Source: Quillaja saponaria (lineage: Eukaryota > Streptophyta > Magnoliopsida > Fabales > Quillajaceae). From it: a stretch of 64,000 bases of DNA. Position numbers and translations under genes: made by a program. The first letter of the stretch is position 1. Each line of letters starts with the position of its first letter. The DNA lies in the NCBI GenBank assembly GCA_029379385.1, contig CM055605.1, forward strand, positions 3,755,001 through 3,819,000. The letters are read 5' to 3'. The notes beneath the pieces were generated by a model. That model was not told the DNA's origin. It saw only the letters and a program-made list of their open reading frames with translations, and searched no databases. Below are positions 10,971 through 23,159 of this stretch, piece by piece.

Positions 10971-13194
10971 CTAAGAGAAGTTCAAGCGAGAGGTGTAAGT
11001 AGCTTTTGGAGACCAGTTGGTTGGGATGACATCTGTGGCAGATAGAGTTCTTCCTGTTGAAAGTGTTGTTAGCCTCACTGAAAATGGCCCCTTTAAAGGT
11101 CCTCCAATAATGCACCAATTTGCACCCCACAAATGATTCATCGCAAGCCACTCTGTAGACCTTGCCTGCCAATACGAAATTACAAGAACCAGATTTATTT
11201 TGATTAGTAATTTCCAAAATTAATCAAGCTAAAATGTTGGGGGGTGTCTCTTTCAAGAGATGGTCCCAGGGCACATGCATCAAGTTCAGATCAGACAGGT
11301 TGAGTAGAAGAAAATAGAGCAGCCAAGCAGAAATGGTAGCTACTTTCTAGTGAACACACTGATTCCACAATAGCGCCATATCACTAAGAAAGAAACTCAT
11401 ATAATATGTTAATTATAAGGGTAAATACTATATATGTGCACGGTTCATCTCTTATTAGGCGAGTGTCCGTGCAAAGAGGATTTACACAGTATTTTCCTAT
11501 GTTAAGTGTGAAAATTTAAGCGCACATTATATTTAAAATAAAGAAATGTTAGGGAAAGGCATGTGATTAAGGAGACACATCCGGAATATTAGGGATTCTC
11601 TACTCCAAACTGGGATATATAAATACCGTTAGTCATAGATGGGACTTATCTTTTAATAGTATTTTAATTTGATTATAGAATATATGAGTGACCATCATTA
11701 CTTTAACGAGCCTTTTGAGGCACGTTTATTCAGCTCTTTTTAGTAAGAAGTTGCAGTAAGTGTAACACTTTTCAAATGCAACACCCAAGCTCTTACACTT
11801 TATTATAGAAAGCAGGAACAAAATCTAGCTGCCAACTAGTAGAAATTTGAGACACAACGTCTTATAAAGTTGGAAACTGTTGATGCACTTCAGGGCATCT
11901 GATTCTGCAACTAGCTAGTCTAAGATGATTAGTTAATTTATTGCATGTCAAGCGAGTATTGCTTGCTGTCTACTATACCTTATTATAATGGGGATGATTA
12001 TTAAACTACTACAAAATCAAGACAATGAGAAGATGCTTACTTCTTTAATATGCATGGAGCCAATGTCTCCATCTCCATCCTCAAACTCCACCAGAATTGA
12101 TAGCCAATACTCTGTTGAGCCTTCATTAACATGGAAGGCAATGTTTTTGCCTGGATATTTGCAAGGTGTCCTACACAATAACAACCCAAAAAAAATAAAA
12201 ATAAAAAGAGTACTCTGTAAACTAAGAAATTGGAAATATCAATCAAGAGGAGAAGAGAAAAAGCAAACAAAGAAGTTGGAAAAATGTTCCAACTATCATT
12301 TTTCCTGCAAAGTAAGAGCTAGATGAAAATTCAGTCAACAGTCAATGCATGCAAAGCAGTAGTAGTATGAAAACAGAAAAGCAGTAAATCCGGCGTGGAA
12401 AAAAAGAGGTCAAACATAAAGTTGTAAACTTCAAGGGCCATTCTAAAAACCACAAATACCCTCATAAATAATGCCCAATTCAATAAAGAATTAAAGGACA
12501 TTTTAGCCATTCCAAACACATAATTAAGAATGTAAGTAATAAAGCGACAGTGACAAAAGAGAAACCGATTCACATTCACAGAAGAAAGTTACAAACTTCC
12601 ATTAATTTCCTCAAAATTTTCGTACCTTCTGTAAATGACTGGAATTTCACCTCGGTTTCTGAGTTGACCATTCTCACCAGCTACAGCCATGCGACCAAAT
12701 GCTGCACCACTAAGGTCGAAGTGGGTGCGATCAGAAGGGCAACCAGGGCACTCGTCTGTTATAATAACAGTCACAGCCCGTCTTGTACATATGCCTTCGT
12801 CCAGGCACTTCACCTTATAACATGCCCCACAACCTTCACCGTTCATGAACAAAATTGGACCCGCCGCACCCACTCGAGCCCTCAATGGCCTCACGTCCAC
12901 TAATGAACCATACCCACAAGCCCCACCTTCAAAATTTAAAATTAATTTTAATCTCCGTAATTAATTAGAAAAAAGGAAATGCTATAATGGCGGTGGAGGG
13001 AACTTACCTGTACTACCGTCGCCTTCAGGTTCGCCATACCAGGTGGCAGTGCCAGGATACCAATGTGGGTCGGAGACATGGTGTTGAATCTGTCCTTGTG
13101 CGTGGACAACTAAAACTGTCAATGCTAAGCTAAAGAAAAAGCTTAAAAACAAGCCGGAGAGCCCAAGGCGGAGCTGCATTGTGTTTTCAGCCAT
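10971..13194 (-). CDS. EXPB1: Beta-expansin, 4 exons
   Basis: Secreted cell-wall expansin of the EXPB family. Exons 13194-13008, 12926-12626, 12170-12041 and 11165-10971 join in phase to 270 aa. A hydrophobic signal peptide (LSGLFLSFFFSLALTVLVV) precedes WYPGTATWYG. Signature blocks are GGACGYGSLVDV, GEGCGACYKVKC, THFDLSGAAFG and the C-terminal SATDVIPTNW. The last exon is read in a frame without an early ATG. I chose the ATG at 13194 (MAENTMQLRL; 13179 is an alternative). An in-frame ATG at 13311 sits against the TATA box and so should lie upstream of transcription. The symbol follows its place between clathrin light chain and tetraspanin-19, as I recall for Arabidopsis EXPB1; EXPB3 is very similar. 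Confidence 0.92.
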
Positions 13195-13312
13195 GTGGAA
13201 GGGGGCGCCGCCGCTAATTCTCAGCTTGCAGAAAACAACAAAACAGTATGCACTCTGCAGAAAACAGTGCTGTAGGACAGTTCTATTGGGTTTAGGCCTC
13301 CTGAGTCTCATT

Positions 13313-13322
13313 GCATATATAG
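13313..13322 (-). promoter_or_regulatory. TATA box of the beta-expansin gene
   Basis: On the minus strand the sequence reads CTATATATGC, about 120 bp before the ATG at 13194. Transcription about 30 bp downstream (near 13285) would leave a 5' UTR of roughly 90 bases and exclude the in-frame ATG at 13311. Confidence 0.6.
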
Positions 13323-14265
13323 CTCAGGCCTTGGGGCCCACTAGCCCAGGGATCAAGGGTTGTAAAATTTGTTGACCATGTGACCCATGATATTATTTCT
13401 TATTTACAAAAGATACCCTAACCACTGTTAGTTGGTCCCCCACCGGCGGTTAAGTATGAATAGTATTTTTGTCTACTTGTTTCAATGAGAAAGAGGGTAT
13501 CTTTGTCATTTCGAAATGAATAGTATTTGAACCGTTAATCTCGTTTGTTATTGGAAAAACTAGAAACGGTCGAATGATGAGAGAGAAAATAGGGCTCACG
13601 AAAACGACGTTGTTTTGTGAGCTAATCTAGATTGGATTGCCATAGAATCCGGTGCAACAGTGATCTTGAAAAGTGAGTTGCAACTGTTTTTCCAGTATGA
13701 AACAGTTTTGGCCAATTATGTTGACGTATTTAAGTCAAAATTTGCAGCTATTATTTGATTATGTTGTGTACATAATAAATTCATGTTCTTCAACATTATA
13801 TATATATTTTATTTACAAACTTCTCAAGATTATATAGCTGCTCACAAGTAATAACAACATTAGTAATTATTTTGATAAATTTTTTAGATATTCTTCCCAT
13901 ACATGTTTTTTTATAAATTTAAATTTCTAATATGATAAAATTTATTGACAGTTAAACTCAAACATGTTAATTTTAATAAAAGGCATTGAATTGTCAGAAT
14001 GAAATTCTCTACGAACTAGGAAGTGTCCAAATCCTAGCTTCTTGGTTTTTCTTTACAAGAATCTTGGATTTTCTTGGTTGCATTGGCTATTAATGTATAA
14101 ATTCAAAACCTAATTTGACAAATTAAAAAGGCAGTGCAGTAGAGTAGGGCAGAGCAGACTGCGGAAAGTCTATGAATTATGGTGTGTATGTGTGGCCCAA
14201 ATGAGGCAAAGTGTGTCGTCTAGTCGATGTATTCCTTATCTTCTATATATTATATACAAGAGGTG

Positions 14266-14295
14266 GACCAGACCAGACCAGACCAGACCAGACCA
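14266..14295 (+). repeat. GACCA pentanucleotide repeat, 6 units
   Basis: Six perfect tandem GACCA units are followed by GAATT. It is a simple-sequence repeat, likely length-variable. Confidence 0.9.
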
Positions 14296-15118
14296 GAATT
14301 CACTCAGCTGCCTTATTTATTACCTCTTTGGCAGGCACGAGAGGCAAATGCAATTAAACTAGTGCAGTATGACACACGTAATATTGTTTCAGGCACAATA
14401 ATTAGAACAAAATTATTGGTTCAAAATTATAATGATCAAGATGGAATTAGAATGCAGGTAATCAGTTTTAAGTAATTTCTGTGTTCCAAGTATACAATCT
14501 TATAAGTGAATGATCCAAGGGAATCAGTACCATAATCTACGGAGAAAAAACCATAAAGTACTGCAAATTTCTAAAAGGGTTTTTGTCCTCAACACAATTT
14601 TTGTCTGCAAGTTTGAATATAAGCAGAAATCAATTGCTATTAAGTTTTGCATGAATTGAATATATTTTATAATGAGATCAGGGATTGGAGGGATAAAACC
14701 CGTCATCCCCTTGAATCGGTCATTATTAGGGGATTTAAACTCAGCTTATATCTCTTGAAATGATCATTACGGGATTAAAAATTGTATATTGTATGCAAAT
14801 TGTATAAGTTAAATTGATAATTTCAATATATATTTTGTTATACATATAATATCAAGTCACTTTGGTACTAAATTAGAGTATATATATTTTATAAATTATT
14901 GTGTATAAAATATATTTTAATCATTAATCTATTAAATAAAACATTAATTTTTCAAGAACAAAATTGTATAATGATTTTTTATTTTTATTTTTACTTTAAA
15001 CAAAACAATAATTGCATTTACTAATTTTGTTTTTTAAAAATGTCACCCTATGATTAATTTTAAATACAATTTTTTTATTAGAATTATAATTTTAAGATTT
15101 AGTTTATTACATTTTTTA

Positions 15119-15241
15119 TTAGATTTAGATGGAAATAGTTGTCTAATTATGAATTATCTTAAATAAATGAAGAATAATTATTGAGAGCGTAAAAATACAA
15201 TGTGATTTTTATGAGATTTAGATGGAAATAGTTGTCTAATT
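15119..15241 (+). repeat. Spaced direct repeat of about 30 bp
   Basis: The string AGATTTAGATGGAAATAGTT, continuing into GTCTAATTAT, occurs near 15121 and again near 15217, about 96 bp apart, in AT-rich DNA. It may be what remains of a 96-bp tandem duplication; the intervening halves match only weakly. Confidence 0.65.
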
Positions 15242-17003
15242 ATTAATAATAAAGATAAACTAACCAATTTTTATGTGAGAATGCAATGAGATTTTCGTAA
15301 ATTGATCAATTTCAACTCATACATATGGTCAATTTGATTAGCATTATAGCAGATTACAATGAATTTAATATGAGATTTAACAATCCTAACACACTAACTT
15401 AACAATAAAAGCTTCGATCAACAATCGAAGATGCAAAATCACGTGCCTAACCAGCTCTTATATATGGTGATTTGGTCAATTATACTATCAAGTACCCGTT
15501 GAAATAAGCCAATTTCAATAAATAAATAAAAAGGAGACATTTTAGTTCCTTGATTACCGGTGTACTCAAATCACGTGTAGGTTTATTAAAGCTTTTGAGA
15601 CAACACATCGAGGAAGACTAGGGCTAGTGCTATCAAAAGAAGATTTTTAAAACGAAGTTTTTTTAGTGAAAGGCTGAAACCTGAGAGCTTCTTAATTTAG
15701 ATGTACTATAATTAAGATCTTCGCCGCAGAATCCTTTAAACAAATCACAAAGATCCTAATATTCAAAGATATAATTCTTTTAGTATATAAATAAAGATCA
15801 TCATGATTATGTTTAATAAAATATAATCACCAGTTAGTTAAAGAAAGATTACAGTTGAAGTAGATACTTTCATGAATCCATTCAGCACATAGCAAAAAAC
15901 ATGCCTCAATTATGAAAAGACACCAAATAATAAGATTATTTTCATATAAGTGGATGGTATAGTTAAGTACAAAGGTAGCATGGGTGTCCACCTGAATCGT
16001 GCTTTTCTGACGGAAAACAAATAAAAATCAAAGGGAAAGTAAGAAAGCTGTAATTAAAGCACACTCTGTTACTTTATTTTCACCCTTTACTTCTCAGTTT
16101 GCACACATTGTAAACAGTAGTAGAAGCTGCCTAGCCACTTCACGGGTTGTATGAACAAAGATATGGGGATGCTTCTTCCTGAATAATGCATGACCAAATA
16201 AATCTGCTACTGATATTTTACATTTTCATAACTGAGTAATGAAAGGTGTGCCAACAGATAGTATTCAATTTTGCCAGTTACCACTTTCTGAGACTTGTCA
16301 AACAGTGTATTAGAAGGGAGATATGAAAAGGACTTGAATTTGTATATAATATAAGTACAAATATTACTGCATAGCTTATATGATACATGTCTTTGACATG
16401 AGTTTTGGGTATGATAAACTCACATTATGTACTTGGTCTTGCTACCAGCTGATTAGCTGGGCTAACTGAAATCAGATGGTAAGATCCTTGTTGCGCTTCC
16501 TTTTTTGTTGATCAAATGTTAACTTCCTTCTCCAGAAAATCATCTTATCTGTTTGTCTAGTTAAGAAAGAAAGGATAGAAAAGGAGAATACAAATAAGTA
16601 ATCAAAAGTTATAAGAGTATAGTATGAAGTTGATAATAGCCAGAAGAACTTAAAAATGATGGATAGGAAAGTTTATGCAAACCAAGAAGCTTTCTTTGTT
16701 CAAATTTTAAATGAAACCAATTGAAACAAATTCCCTTTACTGTATGCGGGTGACTAAAAGAAAAGAATTTTTCACTGTTTCCAATACTGGGTTGTGGCAA
16801 AGTGGTTACAAGAAAGGTTTCAAATTACAGGATTAGTTTATCTGTCATAAGAAGGGGGAAGGGAATGGTAGGACTTATTTCTTTCCTTTTTTTTTTTTTT
16901 ACACAAGCAATCAGAAATCCCAAAACTAGCTAGCATCTGTTCTACAACTAAGGGGAAAAGAATAAGTTGACATACACAACTTATGGGTGAGAGATGAAAA
17001 AAA

Positions 17004-17926
17004 TTAATTATGGTCTGAGTTACTGAATGCAGAGAAAGAATGGTCAATTGAAGATTTGAAATCCTTTACCGTGTCACTAATCCTTATATTCCATGAATCA
17101 TTTCTAAGTCCGTAGATAGGGTCACCAACTACATAAGGAGGTGGGTGAACAGCATTCTTCAGGAGTGGAACTCGATCAGAAGCATACTCATCATCACTGT
17201 CATAATATTGATGTGGCCCAAGAGCTTTGAGTACCATTGCCAACAGTATAGAGAGTCCCTGCAACCGAATGAATGCCCAGCCTTTTTAAAATTGCAATTG
17301 GTAAATGTATCCCATCCAAGCATAAAGGAAAACAACAAAGACCTCTATCACAGTATCACCCTAATACATTATATAGATTATGGAGATGGAAGATACTATC
17401 AATTTCAATTTTTCCTTATTGATAATTGAGCACATGCACCCAACGGGTCCAGATTCCACTATAAGAATAGTGACACCTATATAAATTGCATAATTATAAA
17501 ATCTGCAGATAGTAGACTCAGCAATAAAGAACAAAATAACTTCCATAATGAGTTTCACTTACAATTAAGTCTGTGGAAAATAATTTTGAAATGTCAATAG
17601 ATGTCTTCCAGAAAAGCTCAGAAAATGGTTCTTCCTATGAGTATCGAAGACCTAAATGCAAGTAATCAATTTTTTCTTTTAATCCAATAGCCATACAAAT
17701 TAGATGATTGATCAAAATCATGGAATTTTTCAAGACAGCTTGAGCTAGTTTTAGGCATATATATAATATAAAATACAAAAGATACGTTTCTACAAAAAAA
17801 AGGAACCAAATTGAAGAGATAAGTTAATTGAAACTCTGGCTAAATCCCACAATAATCTGCATCATAGATAATACTGCCAAAACGCCACATAAATGTGCAG
17901 ACCATGTGTGTACACACACACCACAC

Positions 17927-17957
<31 letters not shown>

Positions 17958-19989
17958 AGAAAGAGAGACCTGGACACAGATTATTGACAAGCCTATCCAT
18001 TTGCACATCTCAGAGTTTGACCTGATGAACTTTTTAAACTGATTGAAACTTCCTGAGGGATCTTTTGGAAAGTCCTGATTCCAATTAGGAATAAACATTC
18101 ATAAGCACCATAGTGAGGAATCACGTCAAAGTCAATATATTAACGGGTACAAACAGACATTAAAGGAGAGTTTCTCTATATGATATACCTCCTCCCAATC
18201 ACGGTTTAGAAATATATCAACAGTTACTGCAGCCTCCAGCATGAGGAGCGTAAAGACAAACATCATGTACTGTACACCACAATCAAATGACAAGATCATT
18301 TGCACTGTAAGTTAATGAGAAGAAAGGTAAAGTTCCACACAAACAAAAACTAAAAATGATAAAAATGAGGATCCTGCATGATGTAATGCATAATAGAGAA
18401 CAAACAAACAAAAAAAGACAGAAAATGAAAAGAGGGCACAACAGAATCACAATGTTAAAAATTTTCACACCATTTTCTGAGGAGTGAATAAATATTTAAA
18501 GTGAAGCCATTGCCAATGGTATATGGGATAACAATAACTAGCAGTTTTCAATTGACTCTAAATGAATTGCATTATTATTATTATTTTGCAATAATGTGTA
18601 AACTAAACCAATCAGAATCCACAAAATCTTTCTTTCTTCCCCCTTTTCATTAGCCTCAAATACTCCTCGATCAAGACCCAAGATAAACCCCCACCCCTTG
18701 TTTTTAAGCTTAATGGGAAAATATATGTAAGGATTGAGAGCCATCAAGATATATTAAAATAGATTTATCAAATTTCCTAGAACAATTATTTTTATTAGGC
18801 CCATAATGACTTAATTATTCACTTTCATATGAAACCTCAAATTATAATAATAAGTGCCTTTTTCTCTAAGTGTTCAATCATGCAAGGTGTGAATCAGTTG
18901 ATAACACGAGCCCAAAAAAAAGGAAAGAAAAAAGAAACAAAGTTCTACAAGAAAAATTAGACTTGGGAAATGGGTTGAGTAAGAAGGTAATAATGAACAA
19001 TCTATAAAGAATCGGGAAAGGATACCAAATAAAGGCAACATCCATTAACAGTTTCTGCAGCAATATGGCCAGAGCATGTGATCACACAGAAAGCAATCCC
19101 AAGCCCGAGAAATGTGTAAATGAACCTATGAATATATGAAATAAGTAAGTAATTCAACATTAATCCAATTGACAGAAAAAAACTGAGAAGTAATTCATGC
19201 TACACACATACAATCACGTATGCAAACAACACACGATTATAAAAAAAAAAGCCCCACACGCCAATCAATTGTGATTTCAAACAAACCTATCCTATTCCTA
19301 TATCAAGCAGCCCCTTCTTCTATTTCTCTTCTCTCCCCAGCTCAATGCCAACCCAGCTAACTAGAAAGTAGAAACAATAAAAGACATTACTACTTATCTT
19401 GCTTCCCCTTTCCCAGGGAATAAAAACCAACTCAAAGACCTAAGTTGAGATGTTTAAGGACAATTGTCAAGTTAAAACAACAAAGGACCGAAGAGGAATT
19501 ATCCAACTATTCAAAATCCAGCTACTTTTCAACACGGGACCAATAAGGAAAAAGTAATACTTTTCTTTGCAGTCACTAACGTATAGGTAAAAACCATATT
19601 TCTCCATCAGACTCATTAGATGGAGTTTTCTACATTTCTCAGTGCAAACAACAAATATTAAACAATTCGAACTCGCGCCAGCTCTCAGCAGCAATTCATT
19701 TACCCAAATAAAGCTTATTGAACAATTAAAAAATCCAAAATTTCCCTCAGCCCAGGATTATATTGGTTGTTACAAGAACAAGTAATGGGTGAGAGGAAAA
19801 AGAAGCTAGAATTTCTTACCACGGAGCAGGACAATCAGAATCTCCACCAAAGGGCAACTCACCCATCTGCCTCTGCCAAACTCTAAGCATCCAAACAGAG
19901 TACAAAATCATTGCAATTCCAACCATTCCAATGGCCGAGTTCACCAGCTTCAACAACGATTGCATACAGCTTCTCAACATGCTCGCCAT
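17004..19989 (-). CDS. TET19: Tetraspanin-19-like protein, 5 exons
   Basis: Small four-pass membrane protein of the plant tetraspanin/TOM2A-like group, organising membrane domains. Exons 19989-19820, 19125-19026, 18269-18189, 18074-17970 and 17258-17004 join in phase to 236 aa. Membrane segments lie in [18 protein letters not shown] (exon 1), [38 protein letters not shown] and [19 protein letters not shown]. The cytosolic tail has the acidic YYDSDDEY motif and PPPYVVGDP. The extracellular loop ([14 protein letters not shown]) is short. Translation starts at ATG 19989 (MASMLRS); upstream codons in frame lack an ATG. A CT-rich microsatellite (GA on the + strand, about 17935-17957) follows the exon-4 donor. 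Exon 1, with flanks, is duplicated at 26,085-27,000. Confidence 0.93.
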
Positions 19990-20317
19990 TTTTCTCCCAA
20001 TAACCAATTCACGAAAATACCAAATGAACCAAAAAAAGTGTATCTTTCCCTTGAAAGTAAAAATTACAGGGAACCCTAGATTAAAGTCTAGGGCTCCACC
20101 GCATTAAGCAACGCAAAGAGAAATGGGATTTGTCAGATGCCAACCGATTTATGTTTTTGTGGCCGAATTTTAGTTTCCGAAATTTAAGGGGTTATTTGTT
20201 GTGTTTCGATCGGAATTATTTGACAGGTAAATGATTGATTTAACCGCGAAATCTGATGTCTAACATGAAAATCAGTATATTATAAATATGATCTGAAAAA
20301 ACCAAACCAAACCAAGT

Positions 20318-20392
20318 TGTACTGGTGGAGTGGTTATTTCTTTATTCTTACACACTAAAAGTCCCCAGTTCGATCCTGCACGGTAACATTTT
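20318..20392 (+). repeat. tRNA-Val-like SINE or tRNA-derived fragment
   Basis: An A-box-like TGGTGGAGTGG (20323-20333) and B-box-like AGTTCGATCC (20367-20376) are 33 bp apart. Between them CTTACAC reads as a Val(UAC)-type anticodon loop. The copy near 27125-27190 keeps a perfect T-arm (CCCAG, TTCGATC, CTGGG); here the stem is decayed. No acceptor stem pairs, so this is not a functional tRNA. It sits downstream of ankyrin copy 1A and recurs beside 1B and 1C. Confidence 0.55.
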
Positions 20393-20569
20393 ACAATCAG
20401 CTTCACGTTCTCTTGCGTCTTAGCATTTATTTTTATTCCCGAAGTACAACATAAGTAAAAGGCTTATTGGACTTTTTGAAAAAAAACCATAATCTCACAC
20501 AGTTTGCTGAACTCACACTTCAACTGATTTTTGATCATCTTCCTCCGGATCTTCTTGAATAGTTTCACT

Positions 20570-23138
20570 TCAAAAAATTGGAAAAAAAGTCCTTATAAGT
20601 CTATCAGCCAAGGACTGCATCCAAGGAGTCTGAGTTCCTAACCGGCAAGTGTGCAAAATGTAGACTAGCATGAAAATCGACAGAAAAATTGTTCCAATTA
20701 TCAAGATAGCAGTGCCAAGCCAAACCAGATTACTTACTACCAAATGTACGGCAGCTATGAATGCCACAGACATTGTCACCAAAGCCAAACCCGTGAAGTA
20801 TAAACCGGTAGCATATGCTATCATTGCAATATTGTAATCGCTTGATTGTGCCCACAAGAGAATGAATGATCCAACTATGGAGCTAAACATGGCTACAGTG
20901 TTGCAAATTGTGAATACTTGAAACGTTTTTCTGTTTACCAATGTTGCCAACCCTCTTAGATTCTCTTTGACATCAGAACCGTTAACACTACCAGGGACAG
21001 TGAAACCAGCAGCAAAAGTCACAGTGGCGACTAGAATAGTTACCAGCATAAGTGTGTCGACTTTAATCTTGTTCCGTTTTGTATTCTGTGGTCGACTTTC
21101 GGTTATCTTTTTCACCTTTTGACTCTCTGGTGTGCCCGCAGAACGTAAGAGTGAAACTGATATGTTCTGTATGCGTAAGTGGTAAATAAATTAGAAATTA
21201 ACAGTTCTTTTTTTAGAAAATTTATTCGACTCTAGAAGAAAAAAGAATGGGTTCTCTTGTGGGATGCATAAGACATTGAACTGTGTGTATGTGGCCTTTG
21301 TTGCCACTTGAACTAACTTACTTGTTGGCTATGTATGTATGTATTTGATATTTAATAGAGTCAATTTGTGTAAAAAATATTTTTCCATTATGAAGATAAA
21401 AACACACGTACCTGTCGTCGAGTAGATTATTTTTGGCTTAAAACAGCGACATCAAGGGCTGTCATACCTTTGATGTTTCTGAGCTTTACATTGATTCCCT
21501 TATGGTTAGTTAGAGACAGCAAAACTTCTATATGTAAGTTCTGTGCAGCCAAATGCAATGGTGTATTTCTATTTTTGTCTTGAGCATTTTAAAGTGCTTC
21601 AAGATTTTGGTTCCTCAAAATGTAGTTCACCACATTGTCTTTCCCATTCTTTGCAGCAACATGAAGAATATTTTGACCCTCACTATTAAGTAATTCATTT
21701 GGATCATGGGTCTCTTGCTCCTTCAGCATCTGAATGACTACATCAAGACAGTTGTTTTCGCAAGCAACATGAATAGGAAGCTGTCCCTTTTTATTACTTT
21801 CTAGGGCATATCGGTGACTCTTGTCTAACAACATAGACACAACATCAACTTCACTATTAAGTGCTGCAAAATGAAGAGGAGTGTTCCCTTCCTCATCTAT
21901 TAAGGTTATTAGCTCAGGCGGTCCCTTGTCTAGAATTAGTTTTATAGTATCTATAAAGATTTTGCAACGAAGAATTAATTAGATATAAGTAAGAAGTTCA
22001 ATATCATACACACGAATATATATATCACTAACAACGTAACGTTCATGATGTTTACCTATGAGATGCTTTTTCGTGTCGCTCATATTTTGTAGCTGTATCA
22101 TCCAATAGTAGAAGAGGTGCGATGGCTTATTCCATAATATTTTTTTTTTTTAAAAGCTGCAAGGGAAGATAATAAGTCTTCTCATACTTACGACAATAAA
22201 ATTTAAGGTTGTGTTGGTATTGTACCATGTGGAGTCTTTTCCAAAATGACAGCATGAAGAGGCGACAATCCTTCGTACGGCTTTTCATTAGACATGAATG
22301 GAGCTTCCAACAGAAGCTCAACATTCCAATTCTCAGCTGCTAGATACAATGGAGATTTATTTTCCTTGTTGGGAAAATAGGCCACTTGTTTATCCTCTTC
22401 AAATAAGATGGCAACCACCTTATGATCAGTAGATTGATGATGATGATGAGTATGATGGTGATGATGCGACACAGCCTCATGCAAAGGAGTGTTACCAAAA
22501 TCATTAACCCTCTCAAGATATGGTGGGGCAACATCACCATCATCATCCACAGCATAATGCTTTTTGTAACTTCCCAGAATAACCTCAACAATGTTTGGCT
22601 GTCCATTGTCTCTATGTGTATGTATCTTTGTTTTGGCAGCAACATGAAGTGGAGTGTCACCTATAAATCATAAATAAAGATAATTAGAAAAATAAAATCA
22701 CTAGATTCTTTCCACTGCAATTGTGGGATTTTAAAAAGCAAAATGATATTTGCCGCTCATACCTATGATGTTTGTCTTGGTGAGAAGGGAGGGACAGTGA
22801 AGAGCAATGAGATTTGCAACGTTAACACTCTGATGTTTTGCTGCCACATGAAGGCAGGAATTTCCAGCCGGGGTGACCTGTCCTAGAATGTCACACACAG
22901 AAAGGTTGTTGCCACTGGAAACTACCTGTTCCAGTTGATGCACGAAGTCATCGATGTTGTCGTGTTTAATTGCCCTGGACAACTTATAATCCAATTGGTG
23001 GTTGGTAGCAGGTTGATGACGTTGTTGTTGTTGTTCTTCCGGAAAAACAGTCCCGGTAGTTGGCAACTGTTTTTCCTTCAAACTCTCTATCTTCTCATTT
23101 GCATGGTCCAAATTCTTAAGCCCTATAAGACCAGCCAT
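20570..23138 (-). pseudogene. Ankyrin-PGG (ACD6-like) copy 1A, broken
   Basis: Four-exon type-1 copy: 23138-22763, 22660-22226, 21950-21412 and 21166-20570. Exons 1-2 encode the N-terminal ankyrin repeats (GNSCLHVAAK, GDTPLHVAAK), exon 3 more repeats (GNTPLHFAA, GQLPIHVACEN) and exon 4 the four-helix membrane PGG domain. Against 1B, exon 3 has a Leu-to-stop change at 21589-21591 and a second in-frame stop at 21427-21429. Exon 4 ends early (FPIF, stop at 20570) where 1B continues. Exon 2 has an expanded His run (SHHHHHTHHHHQS). A truncated ankyrin-only protein of about 390 aa is possible from exons 1-3, but I call it a pseudogene. The PGG motif reads VPGSV. Confidence 0.85.
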
Positions 23139-23159
23139 TATATATATATATATATATAT
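23138..23159. repeat. (TA)n microsatellite at the 1A start codon
   Basis: An uninterrupted TA tract directly abuts the ATG of copy 1A on the minus strand. A similar, slightly longer tract abuts the 1B ATG at 30032-30057. Confidence 0.85.

Larger units (their letters stand above)
13195..17003. other. Long AT-rich intergenic region
   Basis: This 3.8-kb region lies between the beta-expansin promoter (right of 13195) and the tetraspanin 3' end (left of 17003). It is very AT-rich around 14750-15350. It holds a GACCA pentamer array at 14266 and a spaced direct repeat at 15119-15241, listed separately. I find no coding homology or RNA gene. Confidence 0.55.

Noticed and set aside
13195..13311. Upstream in-frame ATG (13311) for the beta-expansin
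   Set aside because: It sits next to the TATA box, upstream of the expected transcription start, and would put about 40 non-family residues before the signal peptide.
19990..20007. Upstream start for the tetraspanin
   Set aside because: The codon there is TTG, not ATG; ATG 19989 gives the family N-terminus.
22050..22140. Extra short exon in copy 1A between exons 2 and 3
   Set aside because: Splicing exon 2 directly to exon 3 keeps phase in 1A and 1B, and the stretch is not open in both.
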